Shown: positions 25,603 through 33,373 of the stretch, in pieces
Numbering within the stretch: the first letter of the stretch is position 1
Layout: each line of letters begins with the position of its first letter
Assembly (NCBI GenBank): GCA_023409995.1
Contig: JAEYQN010000078.1
Span: forward strand, 1 to 48,605
Origin: Cyanobacteria bacterium OH_CBB_238
GTDB taxonomy: Bacteria; Cyanobacteriota; Vampirovibrionia; Gastranaerophilales; Gastranaerophilaceae
Direction of reading: 5' to 3'
DNA: 48,605 nt
The notes under the pieces: generated by a model
Database searches by the model: none
What the model was told of the DNA's origin: nothing
The model's input: only the letters and a program-made list of their open reading frames with translations
Translations under genes and position numbers: made by a program

Positions 25603-28269
25603 TTAATGAGTACAAAGAACTTGAGATCCTTTTTCCTCTATCACTGCTTGTGCTGCAGCAAGTCTGGCTTGAGGAACTCTAAACGGGGAACACGAAACAT
25701 AATTTAATCCGATTCTATGACAGAATTTTACAGATTCAGGATCACCACCATGCTCACCACAAATGCCTCGTTTGAGGTTTGGTCTTACCTTTAATGCTTT
25801 TTCAAGTGCTATTTTCATAAGCTGACCAACACCTTCTTGATCCAATGTTTCAAACGGATTAGCTGATAATATTCGATTTTCAACATATCTATTCAAGAAT
25901 TTGCCTTCCGCATCATCTCTGGAGAAACCAAAGGTCATTTGAGTAAGGTCATTTGTTCCAAATGAGAAGAACTCAGCATATTCTGCAACTTGGTCTGCAG
26001 TAAGAGCTGCCCGAGGAATCTCAATCATTGTACCAAATTGATAATCTACGTCTACACCTTTTTCTTCCATTACCTGTTTTGCTACTCTTTCCAACACATT
26101 TCTGGCTTCTTTAAGCTCGTTTACATGCCCGATAAGAGGAATCATAACTTCAGGTTTTACATCCAACCCTTCTTTTTTCAAATCACAAGCGGCTTCAAAA
26201 ATAGCTCTAACTTGCATTTCGTTAATTTCAGGATATGTCAAACCCAAACGGCAACCCCTAAGCCCCATCATAGGATTTGACTCAGAAAGATTTTCAACAA
26301 TATGAAGCAAATCTTCATCTTCTTTGCAATCTTCTTTCAATGCTTTTTTAGTTGCAACTTTAGCTATTAATTCTTCTTTTGATGGCAAAAATTCATGTAG
26401 CGGCGGATCAAGTAGCCTGATAGTCATTGGCAATTCACCAAGAGCCTTAAACATTTGGTAAAAATCTTTATATTGCATTGGCAACAATTTATCTAGAGCA
26501 TCTTTTCTTGCCTCTGTTGTTCCAGCAATAATCATTTTTTGCACCCAAGGTAGTCTGTCAGGATCCATGAACATATGTTCTGTACGGCACAAACCAACAC
26601 CTTTTGCTCCAAGCTCCAGAGCTTTTGCAACATCGGTGGGAGTGTCGGCATTTGCTCTGACTGCAAGTTTTTTAGTCTCATCGACCCACTGGAATAATTT
26701 ATCAAAATTTTCATCCATCTTTGGAACAACGGTGTCAACTTCGCCTAAAAGAACTTCACCAGTTCCTCCATTCAACGAAATAATATCATTTTTATGATAA
26801 ACAGTTCCATCGGCTGCAGTCAATGTTTCATTTTTAAGATCTATTCTTAAGTCTTCACATCCTGCAACACAAGGTTTACCCATTCCTTTTGCTACAACTG
26901 CTGCGTGAGAGGTCATACCACCTCTTAGAGTTAATACTCCCTGAGCCGCAATCATTCCATGAATGTCATCAGGGCAAGTTTCTATTCTTACTAATATAAC
27001 TTTTTCCCCATTAGTTCCACGCTCGGCAGCTTCTTCGGTGTCAAAAACAACTTTACCAACAGCAGCTCCGGGTGAAGCGGCTAAACCTTTTGCAATTGTT
27101 TTGGCGTTTTTCATAGCCACTGGATCAAAACTTGGAAGTAACAATTGGTATAATTGATTTGGATCAACCAGTTCAATTGCTCTTTCTTTAGTTATTATTC
27201 CTTCTTCAAACAATTCTACTGCAATCCTAACGGCTGCAGCTGCTGTTCTTTTAGCATTACGAGTTTGAAGAATATATAATTTGGACTTTTCTATTGTAAA
27301 TTCCATATCTTGAACATCTTTGTAGTGCTTCTCAAGTTTTTTTGCAATTTCAACATACTGTTTGTATAGCTCTGGCATCTCTACCTCTAGCTCAGCAATT
27401 TGTTTTGGCGTTCTAATCCCTGCAACAACATCCTCGCCTTGAGCATTTGTGAGATATTCACCATAAAATGTATTTTCACCGGTAGATGGATTTCTGGTGA
27501 ACGATACACCAGTGGCAGAATCATCACCCATATTTCCAAAAACCATTGTCTGAATGTTCACCGCTGTACCATAATCATGTGGAATTTTATAATGATTTCT
27601 ATAGGCAACAGCTCTAGGAATATTCCAAGATCTAAATACAGCCTCAATTGAAGCTTGTAATTGCTCATATGGATTTTGTGGAAATTCTCTACCTGTTTCT
27701 TTTTTAATTAATTCTTTGTAAAGAGGAATTAATGACTTAAGACCTTCCGCAGAAACATCTGTATCCTGAGTTACGCCTTCTCTTTTCTTTACTTCATCCA
27801 AAAGTTCTTCAAATTTTTCTCTTTCGATTTCCCAAGCTACAGAACCAAACATAGTTAAAAATCGTCTATAGCTATCATAAGCAAATCTTTCATTTTTAGT
27901 TAGTTCAATCATTCCTTTCATTGTTTCATCATTTAAACCAAGGTTAAGAATCGTCTCCATCATGCCAGGCATAGAAAGTCTAGCACCTGAGCGAACAGAA
28001 ACAAGCAATGGATTTGAAGCATCACCAAATTTCTTACCAGCTTGAGATTCCACAGTTTCTAAAGCACTTTTAACATCATCCATTAGACCTTCAGGCATAG
28101 TATTGTTGTTATTAATGTATTCCATGCAAGTTTCAGTAGTAATTGTTAACCCAGGAGGCACTGGTAAGCCAGCATTTGTCATTTCAGCCAAGTTCGCACC
28201 TTTGCCACCAAGGAGGTTGCGCATTGAAGCATCACCTTCTTTGAACAGCCATACTTTCTTTTGTGTCAT
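25603..28269 (-). CDS. ppdK: Pyruvate, phosphate dikinase
   Basis: Interconverts pyruvate, ATP and phosphate with PEP, AMP and pyrophosphate. All parts are present in 888 residues. The N-terminal ATP-grasp domain begins KKVWLFKEGDASMRNLLGGKGANLAEM and includes FGNMGDDSATGVSFTRNPSTG and LYILQTRNAKRTA. The swivelling domain has the catalytic His in TLRGGMTSHAAVVAKGMG. The C-terminal PEP/pyruvate barrel has GVGLCRTEHMF, GLRGCRLGLTYPEI, FSFGTNDLTQM and the Cys loop RGICGEHGGDPESV. GGAG precedes the ATG. No PDRP regulator gene is adjacent. With malic enzyme it suggests pyrophosphate-linked glycolysis or gluconeogenesis, as in many anaerobes. Confidence 0.97.
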   Translation of the reverse strand: MTQKKVWLFKEGDASMRNLLGGKGANLAEMTNAGLPVPPGLTITTETCMEYINNNNTMPEGLMDDVKSALETVESQAGKKFGDASNPLLVSVRSGARLSMPGMMETILNLGLNDETMKGMIELTKNERFAYDSYRRFLTMFGSVAWEIEREKFEELLDEVKKREGVTQDTDVSAEGLKSLIPLYKELIKKETGREFPQNPYEQLQASIEAVFRSWNIPRAVAYRNHYKIPHDYGTAVNIQTMVFGNMGDDSATGVSFTRNPSTGENTFYGEYLTNAQGEDVVAGIRTPKQIAELEVEMPELYKQYVEIAKKLEKHYKDVQDMEFTIEKSKLYILQTRNAKRTAAAAVRIAVELFEEGIITKERAIELVDPNQLYQLLLPSFDPVAMKNAKTIAKGLAASPGAAVGKVVFDTEEAAERGTNGEKVILVRIETCPDDIHGMIAAQGVLTLRGGMTSHAAVVAKGMGKPCVAGCEDLRIDLKNETLTAADGTVYHKNDIISLNGGTGEVLLGEVDTVVPKMDENFDKLFQWVDETKKLAVRANADTPTDVAKALELGAKGVGLCRTEHMFMDPDRLPWVQKMIIAGTTEARKDALDKLLPMQYKDFYQMFKALGELPMTIRLLDPPLHEFLPSKEELIAKVATKKALKEDCKEDEDLLHIVENLSESNPMMGLRGCRLGLTYPEINEMQVRAIFEAACDLKKEGLDVKPEVMIPLIGHVNELKEARNVLERVAKQVMEEKGVDVDYQFGTMIEIPRAALTADQVAEYAEFFSFGTNDLTQMTFGFSRDDAEGKFLNRYVENRILSANPFETLDQEGVGQLMKIALEKALKVRPNLKRGICGEHGGDPESVKFCHRIGLNYVSCSPFRVPQARLAAAQAVIEEKGSQVLCTH

Positions 28270-28356
28270 CTTTTGTTCTCCTTAATTTTATAACTACAAC
28301 AAATGTTAAAAAGACCTAATTAAAAGCTATTATAGAAACTTTTACTTAAAATACTA

Positions 28357-28995
28357 CTAAAGTTTACCTCCGATCAAATAGTATTTAGAACACATTACAC
28401 CAGTTCCAATGGGGGAACAATTAGTCTTCATGGCAGATAGAGAACGCCCCTCACCGAAAGCTTTTATATCATTTCTATGAATAGTTACTCCAAATATATC
28501 CTTACCTATCTTATTTGGTTTTTCGAGACCGTTTACATCAAAGAGCAGAATCCCTATTGACGTATTTCCATATATTAATCTGTTTTTGTTTAACTTAAAT
28601 CCGATAATAACACCACTATCGAGAGTTGCAAAATTCTTAACATATAGTTTAGAATTTTTATCCACCTTCCTTCCGTTTAGAAACCTGTAGTTATATTTTT
28701 CAAAATATTTACTCGTTGATTTTTCAGAATCAATATCTAAATATTTTTTTATTGCATCAAAAACTTCTTCAGACGCTCTGTCTTTGTCAATTTCAGAAGT
28801 ATAAAAAACAGTTGGGTTTTGAGCTTTTAGCAATTGAAATGCGTATTTTGATTCTTCAAATGTATTTTTCCATTTTGATATAAATTCCGCCTGTTTAACA
28901 TTTGCTAAATTTAATGGAATAAAGATCGAAGCAACCCCAACAATCAAAAAAATAACAATCAATATTTCTATCACTGTAAAAGCTCGTTTAGCCAT
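28357..28995 (-). CDS. Type IV pilin-like / pseudopilin protein
   Basis: A 212-residue protein with a class III (prepilin) signal. A short positive leader MAKRA ends in Ala at -1, then F-T-V-I-E with Phe at +1 and Glu at +5, followed by the hydrophobic helix ILIVIFLIVGVASIFIPL. Ala at -1 instead of Gly is tolerated by some prepilin peptidases. The rest is a soluble head with no recognised motif; two Cys near the C-terminus (TNCSPIGTGVMCSKYY) could form a disulfide as in many pilins. It starts directly after the PHP gene stop. A minor pilin or type II secretion pseudopilin is likely. No other pilus gene is in the window. Confidence 0.75.
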   Translation of the reverse strand: MAKRAFTVIEILIVIFLIVGVASIFIPLNLANVKQAEFISKWKNTFEESKYAFQLLKAQNPTVFYTSEIDKDRASEEVFDAIKKYLDIDSEKSTSKYFEKYNYRFLNGRKVDKNSKLYVKNFATLDSGVIIGFKLNKNRLIYGNTSIGILLFDVNGLEKPNKIGKDIFGVTIHRNDIKAFGEGRSLSAMKTNCSPIGTGVMCSKYYLIGGKL

Positions 28996-29859
28996 CTATG
29001 CCATGTCCAATCGTTTTTTTTCTTTTATCAATTCATCGTATATCCATTCCGGAACAAAGTTTTTACCCAATATTATATTTCCGTTATTGGGGTTAGGTGC
29101 ATGAAAATCAGATCCACCAGTTATAATCAAACCAAGTTGTTCAGCAATACTAGAGTAATATTCAACCATAGCTGGAGAATGCTTACGGTGATAAGCCTCT
29201 ATACCCCTCAATCCAAAGTTCATAAGCTCCTTAGTTAAAGCTTCCGCAATATCAACATCAAAAGGATGAGCAAAAACAGGGATACCACCAGCATCGTAAA
29301 TCACCTCAACTGCATCATGCGGAGTCACTGTTTTTCTCTGAACATAAACACCAGATTGGTCATTTATGTATTTATTATATGCTTCTATCACACTGGAAGT
29401 GCCGCCGGCCGTTGTAATAGCTTTGGCAATATGCGGTCTCCCGATACTACCTCCTTCGGCAACAAGTTTTTTGATATCATCAAAGTTAATTTTAATACCT
29501 GCTTTTTTATTTAATAACTCAATAATTTCCTTAGTTTGATTTATTCTTGCAGCCTGCTGGTTTTTTATCAATTTTTGAAAATCATCGTCCTGTAAATCCA
29601 TAAAGTAACCAAGGATATGAATTTCATACCCCTTATACATAGTATTAATTTCAACCCCTGGAAGAATTTCCAGCGGCTTTGCCGAATCCTTTGGAATAAT
29701 TTTGTTGGCATAAGCAACAGCCAAATCATAAGACAAGACATTGTCATGATCCGTTATCGCTATAGCGTCTAAACCAGTTTCAAGAGCGGTGTCTATTATT
29801 TTCTCAGGCGAAAATACACCATCCGAATACGTGGTATGGACGTGTAAGTCAATCTTCAC
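28996..29859 (-). CDS. PHP-domain phosphoesterase (RNase AM / TrpH-like)
   Basis: A metal-dependent PHP phosphoesterase of 287 residues resembling YciV/TrpH, which acts on 3',5'-nucleotides and short RNAs. All ligand motifs are seen: DLHVHTTYSDG at the start, AITDHDNVLS, the Glu of GVEIN followed by HILGYF, VFAHPFD, and TGGSDFHAPNP. A helical insert (about 95-185) sits between them, as in the YciV group. It lies 3 bases after ymdB, with rny just upstream, so an RNA-end or nucleotide-recycling role is a reasonable inference. A shorter paralogue is at 43883. Confidence 0.85.
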   Translation of the reverse strand: MKIDLHVHTTYSDGVFSPEKIIDTALETGLDAIAITDHDNVLSYDLAVAYANKIIPKDSAKPLEILPGVEINTMYKGYEIHILGYFMDLQDDDFQKLIKNQQAARINQTKEIIELLNKKAGIKINFDDIKKLVAEGGSIGRPHIAKAITTAGGTSSVIEAYNKYINDQSGVYVQRKTVTPHDAVEVIYDAGGIPVFAHPFDVDIAEALTKELMNFGLRGIEAYHRKHSPAMVEYYSSIAEQLGLIITGGSDFHAPNPNNGNIILGKNFVPEWIYDELIKEKKRLDMA

Positions 29860-29862
29860 TTT

Positions 29863-30705
29863 TTACCCTTTCATAATCATATTTGCCTCTTTATTAGATT
29901 TTATAAAATTAATTCTTTCTATACTGAGGGCACAACCTGTCAAAATATCAACGGAGAACTTAACCCCGTTTAGTTGTGTTTCCCCACTATCAGCAACCTC
30001 AAACCTTTCAGGTATAGATGTGGTTAATCTTCTTAATGAAGTTTCGTATTCCATCCCTATCACACCCTCTGAATCACCACAGAACCCAGCATCAGTTATA
30101 TAGGCGGTCTTATTATCTATAATTTTTTCATCTGCTGTTTGAACATGCGTATGCGTACCAATTACAGCACTAATACCAAGCTCAGAGCAATACTTAGCAA
30201 AACAAATTTTTTCAGCACTTGCTTCTGCATGAAAATCAACAATTATAATATTAGTATACTGCTTGATTTGTTGAATTTCTTCCTTAATCACATCCCACGG
30301 AGAATCAACAGGAGCCATAAAGGTTCTACCTAAAAGATTTATAACACCTATCTTTACAAAACCCAAATCAAAAACCCTAGAACCAACACCAACCGTATCC
30401 CTAGGATAATTTAATGGTCGAATAAGGTTCGCTGAAGAGTTAATGTATCTATAGATTTCCCTCTTATCCCAAATATGATTACCAGATGTGAGGCAATTTA
30501 TTCCAAACGAAACAAGTTCATTATGATTCTTCTCAGTAAGTCCAAATCCATGCGATGCATTTTCTGCATTTACAATTACAAAATCTGGTTTTTCATCTTC
30601 AGGCATATTCAATAAGAAGTCTTTGACAACAAGCCTCCCAGGTTTGCCAACCATATCGCCTAAAAAAAGTATATTAACCTTACCAGTCATTGTATCAACT
30701 TTCAT
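29863..30705 (-). CDS. ymdB: YmdB-family metallophosphoesterase
   Basis: A dinuclear-metal phosphodiesterase of the YmdB/TIGR00282 type, known in Bacillus to cleave 2',3'-cyclic nucleotides and to affect biofilm and motility choice. The 280-residue protein shows NILFLGDMVGKPGR, VIVNAENASHGFG, CLTSGNHIWDKREI, IIVDFHAEASAEKI, IGTHTHVQTADE and YITDAGFCGDSEGVIGM, all strongly conserved. Rny lies directly upstream (44 bases), the same order as rny-ymdB in Firmicutes. A second possible ATG is five codons in; neither has a clear Shine-Dalgarno. Confidence 0.94.
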   Translation of the reverse strand: MKVDTMTGKVNILFLGDMVGKPGRLVVKDFLLNMPEDEKPDFVIVNAENASHGFGLTEKNHNELVSFGINCLTSGNHIWDKREIYRYINSSANLIRPLNYPRDTVGVGSRVFDLGFVKIGVINLLGRTFMAPVDSPWDVIKEEIQQIKQYTNIIIVDFHAEASAEKICFAKYCSELGISAVIGTHTHVQTADEKIIDNKTAYITDAGFCGDSEGVIGMEYETSLRRLTTSIPERFEVADSGETQLNGVKFSVDILTGCALSIERINFIKSNKEANMIMKG

Positions 30706-30749
30706 GCTTAAGCATTTAAAAATTGAAAAAGGAAATAGTCTAATATAGA

Positions 30750-32294
30750 CTATTTCGCAATTTCAGTTGTTCTAATTTCCCTTACCACAGTAACCCTGAT
30801 TTGTCCTGGATAGTCAAGTTCATCTTCGATTCTTTTTACAATATCTCTAGCCAATTTATTGCTAGCCATATCGTCAAATTTTTCAGGCTGGACGACAACT
30901 CTGACTTCTCTTCCTGCTTGAACCGCAAATGATTGTTTAATACCATCATAGCTTGATGCTATTTCTTCAAGTTTTTGAAGTCTCTTAATATATATTTCCA
31001 GTGTATCTCTTCTTGAACCAGGTCTACCCGCTGAAACAGCATCCGCAAGTTTCACAAGTACTGCCTCTATTGAATTTGCCGTTACATCATCATGGTGAGC
31101 TTCAATTGCATGAATAATTTCCTCTTTTTCACCATATTTTCTGGCAAGTTCCACACCTAACTCAATATGGGTTCCTTCTTGTGTTTGATCAACCGCTTTG
31201 CCAATATCATGCAGTAATCCGGCTCTTTTTGCAATTCTTACATCTGCGCCAATTTCTGCTGCGATCATTCCAGCTATATGCCCAACTTCAAGTGAATGCT
31301 TAAGAACATTTTGCCCGTAGCTTGTACGATAGTAAAGCCTTCCAAGGGTTTTTATCAATTCTTTATTTAAGTTCATAACCCCCATATCAAGAGCGGCATT
31401 TTCACCTTCTTGCTTAATTTTTTGTTCAATTTCTTCTCTGGCCTTCTCAACCATTTCTTCTATTCTAACTGGGTGAATACGACCATCAACAATTAATTTT
31501 TCAAGAGCAAGCTTGGCAATTTCTCTTCTGACTGGGTCAAAACTTGAAAGAACAACTGCCTCAGGGGTATCATCTATTATAAGATCAACTCCCGTAAGTG
31601 TTTCTAGTGTTCTAATGTTTCTTCCTTCTCTACCGATTATTCTACCCTTCATCTCATCTGAAGGAAGGTTAACAACAGCAACTGTAGACTCAACAACTTG
31701 ATCTATTAAGCATCTTTGCATAACTGTTGTTAGAATTTCTTTCGCTTTTTCATTAGAAGTCTCTTTTATACGATTTTCATTTTCTTTGATCAAATGATTA
31801 GCTTCTTGCTGTAGGTCTTGTTTAAGTTGATCAAGAAGAATCTGTTTAGCCTGATCAGAGGATAATCCTGAAATTCTCTCCAGCTCACCAATTTGTTTTG
31901 ATACAAGATCAGCCAAATAGTCTTCTTTTTCAAGAACTTCATCCATTTTTCTCTGTAGAGTTGACTCTTTGTCTGTAACTTCCTGAAGTTTATCCTCAAG
32001 GGCATCTTCTTTTTTTGCAAGCTTAGACTCCAGTCTTGCCAAATCTTGTCTACGTTCTCTGGTTTCTTCTAGAAACTTTTCTTTTTCATTGTGTAATGAT
32101 TCCTTTGCTGAAATCATAGCTTCTTTTTTGATTAAATTTTCTTTTTCTTTACTCTCATTGAGAAGCTTTTTGTTTTCTCCAGCTATCTTTCTAATTTTTT
32201 GCACAACAACTACTAATGTAACAACCAAGACAACAATTAGTATAATTAGAAGGATGCTTATCTGATTTACGCTTTCGATTGTCCTATACCTCAT
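30750..32294 (-). CDS. rny: Ribonuclease Y
   Basis: The membrane-anchored endoribonuclease that starts mRNA decay. An N-terminal membrane helix ([20 protein letters not shown]) leads into a long coiled coil (about 30-190). A KH domain follows ([42 protein letters not shown]), then an HD domain ([43 protein letters not shown]) and the conserved tail [15 protein letters not shown] 32294 is used because the extra eight residues from an upstream GTG are not typical; no strong Shine-Dalgarno helps. Length 514. It heads rny-ymdB-PHP-pseudopilin. The 270 bases between it and the tRNA gene are AT-rich with nothing else clear. Confidence 0.96.
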   Translation of the reverse strand: MRYRTIESVNQISILLIILIVVLVVTLVVVVQKIRKIAGENKKLLNESKEKENLIKKEAMISAKESLHNEKEKFLEETRERRQDLARLESKLAKKEDALEDKLQEVTDKESTLQRKMDEVLEKEDYLADLVSKQIGELERISGLSSDQAKQILLDQLKQDLQQEANHLIKENENRIKETSNEKAKEILTTVMQRCLIDQVVESTVAVVNLPSDEMKGRIIGREGRNIRTLETLTGVDLIIDDTPEAVVLSSFDPVRREIAKLALEKLIVDGRIHPVRIEEMVEKAREEIEQKIKQEGENAALDMGVMNLNKELIKTLGRLYYRTSYGQNVLKHSLEVGHIAGMIAAEIGADVRIAKRAGLLHDIGKAVDQTQEGTHIELGVELARKYGEKEEIIHAIEAHHDDVTANSIEAVLVKLADAVSAGRPGSRRDTLEIYIKRLQKLEEIASSYDGIKQSFAVQAGREVRVVVQPEKFDDMASNKLARDIVKRIEDELDYPGQIRVTVVREIRTTEIAK

Positions 32295-32566
32295 TCTTTT
32301 ACTATATACATACACCACCGAACATACTCTAAGCGGTACATTTGGGGCTCATATTCATGAATAACTGTTAATTAATTTATTTCATATATTCAAAAAGTGA
32401 TTTTTGTATTATAACTAGGAGCATTTTATCACATCTTATGGGCTTTTAACAAGAGTTTTTTATCAGAATACTTATTTTACAGGACATTTGAAACAAGGAA
32501 TCATACAAATTTAAAAAACATACTAGACATAACAAGATTTTTATATTACTATTCTAACTACAATAT

Positions 32567-32655
32567 GCCCTGGTGGCGGAACCGGTAGACGCGTTGGACT
32601 TAAAATCCAATTAGGCTTACCCCTAGTGCCAGTTCAAGTCTGGCCCAGGGCACCA
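32567..32655 (+). tRNA. tRNA-Leu (UAA)
   Basis: The acceptor stem GCCCTGG (32567-32573) pairs with CCAGGGC (32645-32651), and the 3' CCA is encoded (32653-32655). The anticodon arm TTGGA-CTTAAAA-TCCAA places TAA at 32601-32603. A long variable arm (TAGG-CTTAC-CCTA) is typical of Leu, and the T arm is GCCAG-TTCAAGT-CTGGC. No intron interrupts the anticodon loop, unlike many cyanobacterial copies of this tRNA. Confidence 0.97.
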
Positions 32656-32658
32656 CTT

Positions 32659-32689
32659 AAACCCATTCACTAGAATGGGTTTTGTTTTT
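32659..32689 (+). terminator. Terminator of tRNA-Leu
   Basis: AAACCCATTC-ACTA-GAATGGGTTT followed by TGTTTTT, a perfect stem with a 4-base loop and a T run, 3 bases after the tRNA. Confidence 0.9.
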
Positions 32690-32720
32690 AGAGCATTTAA
32701 GATCAGGTTTCCAAATTAAT

Positions 32721-33278
32721 ATGTTGACAATAAGAGTAAACCAAAATATAGAGCTTAGACAATTTCAAAAAAAAGATGCCAAGATCTTGTTTGAATTTAT
32801 AAATATAAATAGAGATTACTTAAAAAAATGGCTTAATTGGGTCAATTTTATTCAGTCTGTGGAACAAGAAAAAAAATATCTCGATTCTTTGTTGCAAGAC
32901 ATAAACAAAGCACCAAGCATTGACTTTTCAATATGGTATGACAAAAAGCTAGTCGGAACGTTAGGATTAGTCAATATTGACAGACTTAATAGATGTGCAA
33001 ATTTAGGATATTGTATTGATGAGGCTTTTCAAAGTAAAGGAATAATAACAGAATCTTGTAATGCCATTATTGAAAAAGCCTTTAAAGAATTTAATATCCA
33101 TAGACTAGAAATCAGAACAGCAGCCGACAACTTCAGAAGTAAAGCCGTGGCAAGAAGGCTCGGCTTCAGATCAGAAGGAACCTTGAGAGAATGCTATTAC
33201 ATAAATAATGGATTTATTGACTGCGAAGTGTTTGGAAAAATAAAAGTTGAGACTAAAGCATCATTCACTATCAGATAA
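32721..33278 (+). CDS. GNAT acetyltransferase (RimJ/RimL-like)
   Basis: A GCN5-related N-acetyltransferase of 185 residues. Features: the N-terminal strand IELRQFQKKDAKILFEFI, LKKWLNWVNFIQS, the core strand VGTLGLVNIDRLNRCANLGYCIDEAFQSKGI containing the acetyl-CoA site in degenerate form (Q-S-K-G-I for the Q/R-x-x-G-x-G/A loop), and HRLEIRTAADNFRSKAVARRLGFRSEGTLRECYYI. This pattern is close to RimL-type ribosomal protein Ser acetyltransferases. The start at ATG 32721 is chosen because the in-frame start at 32682 falls inside the tRNA terminator. The acceptor substrate is unknown. Confidence 0.85.
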   Translation: MLTIRVNQNIELRQFQKKDAKILFEFININRDYLKKWLNWVNFIQSVEQEKKYLDSLLQDINKAPSIDFSIWYDKKLVGTLGLVNIDRLNRCANLGYCIDEAFQSKGIITESCNAIIEKAFKEFNIHRLEIRTAADNFRSKAVARRLGFRSEGTLRECYYINNGFIDCEVFGKIKVETKASFTIR

Positions 33279-33373
33279 TCTTTGTAAATTTTTATCAAAT
33301 CTATTAACAAACATAGTAATATTTTGACGCTCATAGCCTTTACATGGATATAGATTAGAGAACTTGTAACTAC

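Noticed and set aside
32682..32720. Upstream start for the GNAT gene at 32682
   Set aside because: It falls in the T run of the tRNA terminator and adds 13 residues not typical of the family.
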